Notes: generated by a model from the sequence alone, not told the origin. A stretch of DNA of 64,000 nucleotides from Nonlabens dokdonensis DSW-6 (GCF_000332115.1 NC_020156.1:558001-622000), one strand, 5' to 3'. Shown: positions 6,640-15,648, numbered from the stretch's first letter. Numbers and translations are program-made.

Positions 6640-9600
6640 ATGTTCTCAACTATTTATATTCACGAGGTAAAAACCTGGTTTAAGAAACCACTTTTTTACA
6701 TTTATGCAGGAGTTTTATTTGCGCTTTCTTTGTTACTAAGTGCTACTGCTGTAGGAGTTTTTGATAGCGATAATGTTACCGTTACTAGTGCCATAAAATT
6801 AAATGGTGCTGTAGGTATTTATGGACTGTTAGGCCTTTTTGCGGTACTCACATATCTTTTAATTCCATCTATTATAGGAGGAACAATACAGCGTGACTTT
6901 AAAAACAACATGCACAATGTCTTGTATTCTTATCCACTGACCAAATGGAATTATTTGCTTGCTAAGTTTAGCGCAGGTTTCACAATGACATTATTAGTTA
7001 TTATAGCCAGCTTGTTAGGTCTAACGTTAGGTTTTTACCTACCAGGAGCAAATGAAGAGCTCGTAGGTCCTTTTAAAATAATGAATTACTTGCAGCCATT
7101 TTTACTTTACATTATTCCTAATGTATTCTTCTATGGGGCGATTGTATTTGCTATTACAGCGTTCTTGCGTAATATCAATATTGGATTCATGTTTGTACTG
7201 GTGATGGTCATCCTTCAATTTGCAGCGCAAAGTAGTGTAACTACTATGGACGATCCTTATTGGGTGGAGTTAATGGAGCCTACTGGAGATAGTGCTACTT
7301 ATGCTCAAATAAAATACTGGACACCAGAGGAGCAAAGTACACAATTGATTCCTATAGAAGGAACTTTGCTATACAATCGTTTGATTTGGTTAGGTATCGC
7401 TTTAATAGTGTTTTTTAGCATACTGTTTGCTTTCAATTTTTCTCAAAATCCTTCGAGTATATCACTTGCTAAAAAGAAATCGCAACGTGTTACTAAAAGG
7501 AACTTTGGTACAATCACTAAAGTAGTAATGCCTCCAGCAACACAAGATACCTCATTCTTGGGACAATTAAAAACTGCTTGGGTTATTGCAAAATCTGATA
7601 TCTCCTACATTGTAAAGGGCTGGCCATTTATAATTATAGCAACAGTTGCTTTTGCTTTCTCGCTGCTAACAATGTTGATTACAGGCCAACAATATGGAAC
7701 TGATATTTTGCCTAAAACTTGGGTAATGTTACAATTTGCTGGAGGAATCTTCAGCACCTTTGCTTATTTACTCATATATCTCTATACAGGATTAATCATG
7801 GACCGCGCAAAAGCGGCTCATATTCATCAACTTATAGACGCAACACCTACTAAAAACTGGACGATGCTGCTATCCAAGTTCATCGCAATGATTGTTATGG
7901 TGGCTACTTTATTGCTCATTGTGATTTTGAGTGGTATGATTATTCAGGCCTATAATGGTTTCTTTGAGTTTGAATTACCGTTGTACTTATTTGATTTATA
8001 TGTAATTAATATCTGGGACTTTATTCCATGGATCCTGATGTCCATTTTAATTCATACTCTTATTAAGAATAAATGGTTGGGATTAATCACTTTATTAGTT
8101 TTGGCTTTAGGAATACCACCGCTTTTAAATGCTATAGGCGTTGAACAAAGCCAGTTTGTTTTCAATCAAGGAGCTGGATCTCCTAGCCCGAGTGATATGA
8201 ACGGTTATGGAAGTGGCCTCGCTCGATATTTTACTTATAGATTGTATTGGATTCTTTTAGGAATCGCTTTATTCGCGCTGTCCGTGCTATTTTACCGCCG
8301 TGGTATGGGGACAAATATCAGTGAACGTTTCGCTTTCGCGAAAGCGAGATTATCAAAATCATTAGTTTCTATAATGGCAATATCTCTCGTGGGATTCTTT
8401 GCAATAGGTGGTTATATATGGAAGGTGAATAACATTGATAACGAGCCTATTTCTGGTAAAGAACAAGAGGAATTACGTGTTAACTATGAGAAAGAATTAA
8501 GTAAATATTCCAAAGTACCTCAACCTCGATTAGTTGCTGTGAATACTTTTATGGATATTTTTCCAGATACCAGAGATTTTAAGGCAGGAGCTACTTATAC
8601 TTTAATTAATCAAACTGAGTTTGCAATTGATACCTTGCATGTAAATTATCCTGACCGTCCTACTGAGATCAATCTTGATCGTGAAACAGATATTGTATAT
8701 GATCAAGAGGATTATGACTATAGAATGTATGAGTTTAGAAGTCCATTACAACCAGGTGACACCTTAATAATGAAATTTACTACACAAAATGAGCCTAATA
8801 CGTTCTTTGAGAATAATTCTCCAGTAGTAGATAATGGTACTTTCATAGATAATTTCATTTTTCCATCTATCGGTTATAATGAGCAAGGAGAAATACGTAA
8901 TACTCAAGTACGATTAAAATACGGCTTACCGCCTAAAGATCGTTTGCCATATCCAGACGCTCCAGGAGCGAGAGATAACAATTATATAGGAGGCAACAGT
9001 GACTGGATCGATTTTGAAGCTACCGTGAGTACATCTAGCGATCAAATTGCAATTGCACCAGGTTACCTCATCAAAGAATGGGAAAAAGATGGACGTAAGT
9101 ATTTCAATTATAAAATGGACTCTAAAATCGTAAATTTCTACGCATTTTTGAGTGGTCGTTATGAAGTGAAACGAGAGGAGCACGAAGGTGTAAAACTTGA
9201 AATCTATTACCATCCAGATCATGTCTACAACGTAGACCGTATGATGAATGGCCTTAAAGACGGACTGGATTATTATAATAAAAACTATACTCCTTACCAG
9301 CACAGACAGGCGCGTATTATTGAGTTTCCAAGAACTGGTGGAGGATTTGCTCAAGCTTTTCCTAATACCATACCTTTTAGTGAGGCAATAGGTTTCATAG
9401 CTGATGTTGATACTGAAAATAATGAAGGAGTTGACTATCCTTTTAGTGTAACCGCACACGAGCTTGCTCACCAGTGGTGGGCGCATCAAGTTATAGGAGC
9501 AAATGCAAAAGGAGCTACATTACTTTCTGAAAGTTTATCTGAATACAGTTCTTTGAAGGTTCTTGAAAAAACTAATGGTAAAGAGCAAATGAGACGTTTT

Positions 9601-10326
9601 CTTAAAGATGCTATGGATGGCTATTTACTCGGTAGAACTGTAGAACAAATCAAAGAAAACCCATTGATGTATAATGAAAACCAACAGTACATTCATTATC
9701 AAAAAGGTTCTCTAGTACTTTATGCCATGAGTGATTATCTAGGAGAAAAGAAATTTAATGATGTGGTAAAGCGTTTTGCAGAAAAGTACCAATTTAAAGG
9801 TGCGCCTTATCCTGTAGCAACTGAATTTGTAGACGACATAAGAGCGGTAACGCCAGATTCACTTCAGTATTTAGTTAATGATATGTTTGAAACAATAACC
9901 TTGTATGACAACAGTGCTAGAAAAGGAACTTATCGAGAATTGCCTAATGGTAAATATCTAGTTACTCTAGACGCTCGAGTCATCAAATATAGATCTGATG
10001 AAAAAGGGAAGTCTGTATATAAAAATAGAGCTGGTGACAGCATTTCATTTACTCCTAAGGATAGGAAAAGAGCGCTTCAATCTTTACCATTAGCTGATTA
10101 TATAGAAGTTGGCGTTTTTGGTGAAGAAAATGAAGAAACTGGAGTGAATAAAGTACTTTATTTAAAGAAACTAAAAGTTACTGACATTCCTAACAGCTTT
10201 GACATTGTTGTAGATTCAAAGCCAGTAGAAGCAGGAATAGACCCTTTCAATAAGTTGATTGATAGAAATAGTGATGATAATCGCATTGCTTTGAGTGAAA
10301 ATACTTCTGCAAATAAAGAAGATTAA
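6640..10326 (+). CDS. ABC-2 permease fused to an M1-family metallopeptidase domain
   Basis: 1228 aa. Residues 1 to about 590 are a membrane part with two ABC-2-like halves (each begins with a hydrophobic helix and carries repeated LxSKF-type interfaces), ending in a final helix near 575-595. The rest is an extracytoplasmic M1 (aminopeptidase N-like) domain with the zinc motif HELAH at 940-944 and a downstream glutamate E964 in LSESLSEY. A GGGFAQAFPNTIPF segment upstream replaces the canonical GxMEN exopeptidase loop, so true aminopeptidase activity is uncertain. The architecture is known in Bacteroidota. An iterated palindrome encodes AFAKA (565-569) at the junction just before the last helix. 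Transport of peptides, or coupling of proteolysis to export, is inference. Confidence 0.88.
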   Translation: MFSTIYIHEVKTWFKKPLFYIYAGVLFALSLLLSATAVGVFDSDNVTVTSAIKLNGAVGIYGLLGLFAVLTYLLIPSIIGGTIQRDFKNNMHNVLYSYPLTKWNYLLAKFSAGFTMTLLVIIASLLGLTLGFYLPGANEELVGPFKIMNYLQPFLLYIIPNVFFYGAIVFAITAFLRNINIGFMFVLVMVILQFAAQSSVTTMDDPYWVELMEPTGDSATYAQIKYWTPEEQSTQLIPIEGTLLYNRLIWLGIALIVFFSILFAFNFSQNPSSISLAKKKSQRVTKRNFGTITKVVMPPATQDTSFLGQLKTAWVIAKSDISYIVKGWPFIIIATVAFAFSLLTMLITGQQYGTDILPKTWVMLQFAGGIFSTFAYLLIYLYTGLIMDRAKAAHIHQLIDATPTKNWTMLLSKFIAMIVMVATLLLIVILSGMIIQAYNGFFEFELPLYLFDLYVINIWDFIPWILMSILIHTLIKNKWLGLITLLVLALGIPPLLNAIGVEQSQFVFNQGAGSPSPSDMNGYGSGLARYFTYRLYWILLGIALFALSVLFYRRGMGTNISERFAFAKARLSKSLVSIMAISLVGFFAIGGYIWKVNNIDNEPISGKEQEELRVNYEKELSKYSKVPQPRLVAVNTFMDIFPDTRDFKAGATYTLINQTEFAIDTLHVNYPDRPTEINLDRETDIVYDQEDYDYRMYEFRSPLQPGDTLIMKFTTQNEPNTFFENNSPVVDNGTFIDNFIFPSIGYNEQGEIRNTQVRLKYGLPPKDRLPYPDAPGARDNNYIGGNSDWIDFEATVSTSSDQIAIAPGYLIKEWEKDGRKYFNYKMDSKIVNFYAFLSGRYEVKREEHEGVKLEIYYHPDHVYNVDRMMNGLKDGLDYYNKNYTPYQHRQARIIEFPRTGGGFAQAFPNTIPFSEAIGFIADVDTENNEGVDYPFSVTAHELAHQWWAHQVIGANAKGATLLSESLSEYSSLKVLEKTNGKEQMRRFLKDAMDGYLLGRTVEQIKENPLMYNENQQYIHYQKGSLVLYAMSDYLGEKKFNDVVKRFAEKYQFKGAPYPVATEFVDDIRAVTPDSLQYLVNDMFETITLYDNSARKGTYRELPNGKYLVTLDARVIKYRSDEKGKSVYKNRAGDSISFTPKDRKRALQSLPLADYIEVGVFGEENEETGVNKVLYLKKLKVTDIPNSFDIVVDSKPVEAGIDPFNKLIDRNSDDNRIALSENTSANKED
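8331..8346. repeat. Iterated palindrome copy 3 (in coding sequence)
   Basis: CGCTTTCGCGAAAGCG inside the permease-peptidase gene, read as AFAKA in the cytoplasmic linker before its last transmembrane helix. Confidence 0.9.
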
Positions 10327-10346
10327 ATTCTTTTATTTGATATTGA

Positions 10347-10374
10347 AAACGCCATCCTTTGAGATGGCGTTTTT
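10347..10374 (+). terminator. Intrinsic terminator of ABC operon
   Basis: AAAACGCCATC / GATGGCGTTTT stem with a short loop followed by TTTTTGTTTT, 20 bp after the stop codon. Confidence 0.85.
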
Positions 10375-10414
10375 GTTTTAACAAACTTGTGCATTAAATA
10401 GGCTTTTTGCATAC

Positions 10415-10422
10415 TATCTTTA
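10415..10422 (+). promoter_or_regulatory. Candidate -7 box of the SDR gene
   Basis: TATCTTTA (one mismatch to TAnnTTTG) ends five bases before the ATG at 10428, the same geometry as at era and rarA. Confidence 0.3.
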
Positions 10423-10427
10423 AACCT

Positions 10428-11855
10428 ATGAAAGTATTACTCACAGGAGCAAACGGTTATATTGGAGTTCGATTACTTTACGAACTGCTTAAAGAAGATC
10501 ACAAGGTCGTTTGTGCGGTGCGCAACGCTGCAAGACTTTCTGTTCCGCAAGAAATTAAAGATCAAGTCGATATTATAGAATTAGACTTTTTGAAGCTTCA
10601 ACCAGATCAGGAATTGCCCAAAGACATAGATGCTGCTTATTATTTGATTCATTCGATGACGTCAAGTACTGACAATTTTGATCAAATGGAAGCAGATAGC
10701 GCTCATAGCTTTGTGGAACTGATCAATAAAACCAACTGTAAACAGGTGATTTATCTCTCTGGGATAGTTAATGAAGATCAATTGAGTAAACATTTGCTTT
10801 CGCGAAAGCGAGTAGAAGATATACTTTACACTGGTAATTATAATCTCACCGTTTTACGAGCAGGAATAATCGTAGGTAGCGGAAGTTCTTCTTTTGAAAT
10901 TGTAAGAGATTTATGTGAAAAACTTCCAGTAATGATCACTCCAAAATGGGTAAATACAAAAACCCATCCTATAGCCATACGTAACGTGATGAGCTTTTTA
11001 ATAGGTGTTTTAGGGAGAGAAGATTGCTATGACCAAAGTTTTGATATAGGTGGTAAAAGTGTCCTTACTTATAAAGAGATGATGACCGGTTATGCTAAAA
11101 ACAGAGGTCTAAAACTCTATATTTTTACCGTACCAGTGATGACTCCTAAGCTGAGCAGCTACTGGCTGTATTTTGTAACCAGTACCAGTTATAAACTGGC
11201 TCAAAACCTTGTCGATAGTATGGCGATAGAGGTAATTGCTTCAGAAAATGATCTAGCGCAACGACTTGATATCGAGCTCTATGATTACCAGCAAGCACTG
11301 GATATGGCGTTTGCAAAAATTGAACAAAATCAAGTGGTGAGCAGCTGGAAAGACTCTATGGTGAGCGGTAGGTTTAGACGCAGCTTAAATAAATATAAAA
11401 AAGTTCCTAGTTATGGATGCCTCAAAGACGCACAAAAACTAGAAACAGATGATGCTAATGCTGCTCTGGAACGCATCTGGTCCATAGGCGGTAAAAATGG
11501 TTATTACTACGCTACTTTTCTCTGGAAAATACGTGGTGCTTTAGATAAACTATTTGGTGGTGTAGGATTGAGACGTGGTCGTACCAATTCAGATAAGATT
11601 TATGCTGGTGATGCACTGGATTTTTGGCGCGTTCTTGTAGCAGACAAAGAAGAAAAGCGATTATTACTCTTTGCCGAAATGCGCGTTCCAGGAGAAGCCT
11701 GGTTAGAATTTGAAATAGATGAGAATGACGTCGTGCATCAAACAGCTACTTTTAGACCTCGAGGAATTTGGGGAAGACTTTACTGGTTTTCTATGTTGCC
11801 ATTTCACTATTTCATTTTTGCTGGAATGTTGAGGCATATTGCGACTGGGAGATGA
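10428..11855 (+). CDS. NAD(P)-binding SDR-family protein with DUF2867-type C-terminus
   Basis: 475 aa from the ATG at 10428. A longer frame begins at a TTG seven codons earlier, but MKVLLTGANGYIGVRLL is the natural Rossmann start (TGxxGxxG). The N-terminal half is an atypical SDR/NmrA-like domain (DIDAAYYLIHSM, QVIYLSGIV). The C-terminal part (about 340-475: IWSIGGKNGYYY, DALDFWRVL, GEAWLEFEI, FRPRGIWGRLYW) matches the lipid/START-like DUF2867 region often fused to it. Such proteins are annotated as nucleoside-diphosphate-sugar epimerase-like; the substrate is unknown. Palindrome copy 4 is read as LSRKR. The stop codon overlaps a tiny Asn-Leu repeat frame (ATGA). Confidence 0.8.
   Translation: MKVLLTGANGYIGVRLLYELLKEDHKVVCAVRNAARLSVPQEIKDQVDIIELDFLKLQPDQELPKDIDAAYYLIHSMTSSTDNFDQMEADSAHSFVELINKTNCKQVIYLSGIVNEDQLSKHLLSRKRVEDILYTGNYNLTVLRAGIIVGSGSSSFEIVRDLCEKLPVMITPKWVNTKTHPIAIRNVMSFLIGVLGREDCYDQSFDIGGKSVLTYKEMMTGYAKNRGLKLYIFTVPVMTPKLSSYWLYFVTSTSYKLAQNLVDSMAIEVIASENDLAQRLDIELYDYQQALDMAFAKIEQNQVVSSWKDSMVSGRFRRSLNKYKKVPSYGCLKDAQKLETDDANAALERIWSIGGKNGYYYATFLWKIRGALDKLFGGVGLRRGRTNSDKIYAGDALDFWRVLVADKEEKRLLLFAEMRVPGEAWLEFEIDENDVVHQTATFRPRGIWGRLYWFSMLPFHYFIFAGMLRHIATGR
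10795..10810. repeat. Iterated palindrome copy 4 (in coding sequence)
   Basis: TGCTTTCGCGAAAGCG; the 14-bp core is perfect and the outer base differs. Read as LSRKR in the SDR protein. Confidence 0.88.
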
Positions 11856-11860
11856 ATAAG

Positions 11861-11908
11861 AATTTGAACTTGAACTTGAATTTGAACTTGAACTTGAACT
11901 TGAATTTA
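11861..11908 (+). repeat. Hexanucleotide microsatellite (AAYTTG)7 plus a degenerate unit
   Basis: Seven AAYTTG units followed by AATTTA, six bases after the SDR stop codon. In the frame opened by the ATG at 11852 it encodes (Asn-Leu)8 within a 29-codon reading frame ending at 11941. Such hexamer tracts can change length by slippage without a frame change. Confidence 0.85.
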
Positions 11909-11997
11909 AAAAAATATCATTATCTAACCTCTATGGCTTAATGCAATAAAAAAATGAATACCAAAACACTATAGCATCTTTAATTAAAATATACTTC

Positions 11998-12657
11998 ATG
12001 AAACCATTTTACTTTCTTCTCATTTCGTTCTTCATATTAATAGGATGTTCTTCTAGCAAACACAACACAAAAGACAAAGAACTAGACAAGGTTTATAAAA
12101 TGATGCAGGGCAGCTATGATAGTAGTTTACAAAGCAAAGTTGATTCTAGTTATTATGATATTTCTTTAGAAATGCATCCCGTATGGAAAAATAGTGGTGA
12201 ACGATGGTTATATGTAGAGCAAGCTCTTACCTCTCAAAAAGACCAACCTTATAGAGTTAGAATGTATCGATTACTGCGTAATGATAACAATGAAATAATA
12301 AGCGAGGTCTATACCATTCCTAATGAAAAGCAATACTACGGTAAATTCAAAAAGCCTAAAGCTTTTAAATACTTAACACCTGATTACTTAGAAAAAAGAG
12401 AAGGTTGTGAGGTTATTATTCAAAAAGAAGAGAATGGTTCTTATACTGGAAAGACTGGAAAAAGCACTTGTTTAAGCACCATGAGAGGCGCCTCTTATGC
12501 AACTAGTATCGTTGTTATTAATGACAACCAAATCATTTCATGGGATCGTGGTTTTGACAAAGATGGAAATCAAGTTTGGGGAGCAGAAAAAGGCGGTTAC
12601 ATTTTTATGAAAGGTTCATTGAGAGATCTAGATTTTGGAGATATCAATTTAGATTAA
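11998..12657 (+). CDS. Lipoprotein of the CpeT/CpcT family
   Basis: 219 aa. The lipoprotein signal is MKPFYFLLISFFILIGC. The mature part matches the CpeT/CpcT fold pattern: MQGSYDSS, WLYVEQAL with PYRVRMYRL, then EVYTIP, GCEVIIQ, GKTGKSTCLSTMRGASY, and the terminal IISWDRGFDKDGNQVWG. In cyanobacteria and plastids these proteins attach phycobilins to phycobiliproteins. No phycobilin genes are present here, and heterotrophic Bacteroidota lack phycobilisomes, so the role is probably different (a small-molecule-binding lipocalin-like envelope protein is a guess). Assigned from remembered motifs. Flanked downstream by a long bidirectional terminator. Confidence 0.7.
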   Translation: MKPFYFLLISFFILIGCSSSKHNTKDKELDKVYKMMQGSYDSSLQSKVDSSYYDISLEMHPVWKNSGERWLYVEQALTSQKDQPYRVRMYRLLRNDNNEIISEVYTIPNEKQYYGKFKKPKAFKYLTPDYLEKREGCEVIIQKEENGSYTGKTGKSTCLSTMRGASYATSIVVINDNQIISWDRGFDKDGNQVWGAEKGGYIFMKGSLRDLDFGDINLD

Positions 12658-12674
12658 TTTTTACAAAATAGATG

Positions 12675-12712
12675 AAATAGAAAAAGGAGCTTTGAAGCTC
12701 CTTTTTCTATTT
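12675..12712. terminator. Bidirectional terminator
   Basis: Eighteen-base perfect arms (centre GGAGCTT/AAGCTCC, flanked by A5 and T5 runs) with almost no loop, between the convergent CpeT-like and ctlX genes. Confidence 0.85.
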
Positions 12713-12733
12713 GTTCCCTGTATCAAAATCACA

Positions 12734-13663
12734 TCAGTTCTTAGGCAAAAACACCTCAGCCATCATACATCTTACAGAGCCGCCACCTAAGGTTTCTATC
12801 GTAGAAATAGATGGATGGATGATCTCGTTGTATTTCTCAAGCTTAGTTATTTGATCTGGATGCAAAGAATTATAGGCTTGGTCACTCATTACTAGTAAAC
12901 GATCGCCATTTGAATTATGAACTTGCATCATATTTCCAGCAAATGAGTTGACTTGAGCTTCGGTAATAGTAATCACCTCTTTACCATCTTCCTTTAGATG
13001 TTTTAGAACGTTTTTACGCTCCTTTTTGTCATCGATACAGTCCAGACAGATTACAGCATAATTCTCGCCTAGAGCCATCATAACGTTTGTATGATAAATA
13101 GGTAATCGCTTCTCTTCTACTGTTTGATATGCGGTAAAAATTACTGGTGTAAACTCAAAGTCTTCACAAAACTCGATCATGAGTTCTTCATCTGCGCGTG
13201 GTGAAATACTGCAATAAGCCTTTTTGTTCACACGATCAAGAAGTAAACTACCTGTTCCTTCTAAGAAAAAACCTTCATCTTCGGCACTTGTATAATCTAC
13301 TATATTTTCAATTTTAAAACCTTCTTCTTCGATTCTATTGAGTACTTCTGGTCTTCTTTCTAAACGCCTGTTTTCGGCAAACATTGGATATAATGCCACA
13401 TCACCATTTTGGTGCGTAGAAATCCAGTTGTTTGGGAAAATAGAATCTGGTGTATCATTTTTATCATCATCAGATATGATAATAACATTGATGCCTTTTT
13501 GTTGTAACGCTTTCGCGAAAGCGTCAAACTCATCTTGCGCTTTTTGATTTTGATCTAAGATCTTAACGCCATCGTCTTGATAATAATTATTAACAGCAGT
13601 TTGCTCGTTCAAACGGAACTGAGTAGGACGCACCATAAAAACGGTATCGGTAATTTGTTTCAT
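12734..13663 (-). CDS. ctlX: Citrulline utilisation hydrolase-type (CtlX) guanidino-group modifying enzyme
   Basis: 309 aa, amidinotransferase/arginine-deiminase superfamily (pentein fold). FPNNW (76-80), FLEGTGSL (133-140), YHTNV with His191, and the C-terminal GGGSVRC with nucleophile Cys299 give the expected Asp/Glu-His-Cys set. The sequence agrees with the CtlX family described for citrulline breakdown; related DDAH/ADI activities cannot be excluded. It lies directly downstream of a second pentein-fold gene with zero spacing (the two frames abut at 13663/13664), so they are co-transcribed. Palindrome copy 5 encodes AFAKA at 48-52 in a surface helix. Confidence 0.8.
   Translation of the reverse strand: MKQITDTVFMVRPTQFRLNEQTAVNNYYQDDGVKILDQNQKAQDEFDAFAKALQQKGINVIIISDDDKNDTPDSIFPNNWISTHQNGDVALYPMFAENRRLERRPEVLNRIEEEGFKIENIVDYTSAEDEGFFLEGTGSLLLDRVNKKAYCSISPRADEELMIEFCEDFEFTPVIFTAYQTVEEKRLPIYHTNVMMALGENYAVICLDCIDDKKERKNVLKHLKEDGKEVITITEAQVNSFAGNMMQVHNSNGDRLLVMSDQAYNSLHPDQITKLEKYNEIIHPSISTIETLGGGSVRCMMAEVFLPKN
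13508..13523. repeat. Iterated palindrome copy 5 (in coding sequence)
   Basis: CGCTTTCGCGAAAGCG inside the ctlX-like gene, read on the minus strand as AFAKA. Confidence 0.9.
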
Positions 13664-14584
13664 TTAATCTCTAATTAAGGGAAGTGTAGAACATCTAAGA
13701 AGGCCTTCTTGCTTAGAAATTTCAGCATAAGGAACTTCTTCTACGGTAATTCCTTGACCACGCAGCCAAGTGTTTAATCTGGTAAAATTCTTTTCTGAAA
13801 TTACTACATCTGGTGCAATAGAAAAGATGTTAGAATTCATAGCATACATCTCTTCCTGTGTAATCTCAAAACAGTTTTCCTTTCCAAAAAAGTCTACCAA
13901 ATACTGGTACTCTTCTTCTTGTAAGAAACCATTTTTATGAATAATGCATTTATTCTTTCCTACGGGCTGGAAACAGCAATCCAAGTGTAGCGCATTGTTA
14001 TAAGGATCTAGGTTGTCTTTTCTCAAATTAAAAGAAACGACTTTTTTATTGGGAAAGGTTTCTTTTAACCAGTCTATGGCTTCTACGTTAGTGCGCGCAA
14101 TGATATAATCTGCATAATCTTCACCTCTATAAGTTCCTACAAAAATATAGTCGCCATGAAGCATCACATCGCCACCTTCAATATGAACTTCTTCTGGTGG
14201 ACGAATTACTTGATCAGGATTTATTTGATCAATCACGTATTGAATTGCCTCTATCTCCTCTTCTCTATCTGGAAGGATATTTGCCTTTACAAAAGTATTA
14301 TCAATTACAAAGCCTATGTCTCTAGCAAAAATCTGGTTGCAATCTTCTATGTGTTTGGGACGATATACTTTTACATTATATTTCTCTAGAACTGCATTTA
14401 CTGCAGCCATTTCTTCCATCATGTCCTCATTTGTAGGGTATTCTCCTGCCAGGATGTATTTGCGAGATTTTGGATCATAAGCATCTTCTACAGCTGGAAC
14501 CGGACCATTACTAGCTGCTGTACCTAAAATGACCGCACGTAATCGCGAGGTCTCGTCACTTACGTTAAGATTAAGTCTATTCAT
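13664..14584 (-). CDS. Amidinotransferase / arginine deiminase-like protein
   Basis: 306 aa, pentein-fold enzyme acting on arginine-like guanidino groups. FARDIGF (86-92), the substrate-binding EGGDVM (136-141), His200 in NALHLDCC, and Cys298 in LLRCSTLPL form the expected catalytic set. Overall it resembles bacterial glycine amidinotransferase/DDAH-like proteins more than true ADI. The substrate (arginine, methylarginine or citrulline) cannot be read from sequence. First gene of a two-gene operon with the ctlX-like gene. The upstream 593 bp is mostly empty. Confidence 0.82.
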   Translation of the reverse strand: MNRLNLNVSDETSRLRAVILGTAASNGPVPAVEDAYDPKSRKYILAGEYPTNEDMMEEMAAVNAVLEKYNVKVYRPKHIEDCNQIFARDIGFVIDNTFVKANILPDREEEIEAIQYVIDQINPDQVIRPPEEVHIEGGDVMLHGDYIFVGTYRGEDYADYIIARTNVEAIDWLKETFPNKKVVSFNLRKDNLDPYNNALHLDCCFQPVGKNKCIIHKNGFLQEEEYQYLVDFFGKENCFEITQEEMYAMNSNIFSIAPDVVISEKNFTRLNTWLRGQGITVEEVPYAEISKQEGLLRCSTLPLIRD

Positions 14585-15177
14585 ATTGCGAATTTAGGAA
14601 TTAAGACCATCAAATTATACAAAAAAATCAATGGTTTGAGATACAAAATAATATTGTTTTTAATGGCTTTAAGTAATTGTCAGTCTCAGTTAAGAAGTGA
14701 TAAAATTCTTCTATTGCAGAGAATAACTGCCATTTAAGTTGAATTTGTAAACATTAATACAAATTAAAGTTAGCTACATTGTAAAGTTGTTAAGAGCTAT
14801 GTGATTTTATAAATGAATTTTATACTCCAGGATCAATTCAAAATAACTTTTAATGACTTGAAACATCAAATATCTTATGAACAATACTCACTTCACGGAT
14901 AATCTTTTGAAAATAAATAAGATATAAGTAGGAAAATTATGATCCCTAGCAAATTTTAATTAATTTTAAAACAAATAATAACCAACTATGTCTCTCAAAC
15001 TACAAATTACATTTTCTTTTTTTTCTCTCACTATGTACTAGATATTACTGCAAATGAAATCCAACTAGATATCAGTGCGTATACTAATGGTTTTATACCA
15101 TTGCCTTAGTTTGCGACGGTGTTATTATAGATGCATCTACCTTATTAAAACAATAAATTAATTAAATCAACACTATT
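14585..15177. other. 593-bp AT-rich intergenic region with a possible gene remnant
   Basis: Contains the promoter regions of the leftward amidinotransferase gene and the rightward lipoprotein array. The only structure noticed is at 15041-15156, where two short frames joined by a single shift near 15100 give a protein-like sequence ending in ASTLLKQ and a stop. No RNA gene or hairpin was seen. Confidence 0.5.
15041..15156 (+). pseudogene. Possible frameshifted remnant of an unidentified gene
   Basis: One frame reads DITANEIQLDISAYTNGFIP and is then cut by TAG at 15107. The frame one base back continues IALVCDGVIIDASTLLKQ and stops at 15156. The residue composition looks coding, but the stretch is short, could be chance, and is not recognised. 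Confidence 0.25.
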
Positions 15178-15630
15178 ATGAAAAATTGCATCTTTTTACT
15201 TAGCTTGTTTCTATTCATATCGTGTAACAATGACGATGATGTTTCAGAACCTGAAATCCAAACTGGGCCTATAAGTTTTGTTGAGATTGGAAGAGGTAAA
15301 TTGAATGGTTTCGGATCAGAAGGTATTTTAAAATCTAATCTTATAATTGATAATTCAACCGATTGGATAAACCTAATAAATCAAATGGATTCTGATGTTA
15401 TTATTAGCCGTTTAACAGAAACTAATATCGATTTCAATAATTATACGGTTATCGCAGTGTTTGATGATGTATTTACCGAAGTTTATTTTATTGAAATAAC
15501 AAGTATGATCGAAAATCAAAATGATATTACAGTAACTACTGTATTAGATGGCGGTGGTTTTACAGCGGTGTCACAACCTTTCCACATCGTTAAAATCCCA
15601 AAAACTACCAAGCCTTTTGTGTTTTTGTAA
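15178..15630 (+). CDS. PrcB-like lipoprotein, tandem copy 1
   Basis: 150 aa. Lipoprotein signal MKNCIFLLSLFLFISC, a short acidic linker (NNDDDVSEPE), then one domain with the pattern of the PrcB C-terminal domain: W-x-x-L in a helix (DWINLINQMDS), IDFNNYTVIAVF, an ITSM strand, GGGFTAVSQPFHIVKIPKT and a terminal FVFL. PrcB is a lipoprotein partner of a secreted protease complex in Treponema; no protease gene is adjacent here. Copy 1 is the most diverged in the middle; its C-terminal third resembles copy 5. Eighteen bases separate it from copy 2. Domain call is from memory. Confidence 0.75.
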   Translation: MKNCIFLLSLFLFISCNNDDDVSEPEIQTGPISFVEIGRGKLNGFGSEGILKSNLIIDNSTDWINLINQMDSDVIISRLTETNIDFNNYTVIAVFDDVFTEVYFIEITSMIENQNDITVTTVLDGGGFTAVSQPFHIVKIPKTTKPFVFL

Positions 15631-15648
15631 TACCTGAAAAACTCGCTT

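Noticed and set aside
8926..9489. 187-codon antisense frame inside the permease-peptidase gene
   Set aside because: Opposite a conserved domain of a certain gene; composition not protein-like; shadow frame.
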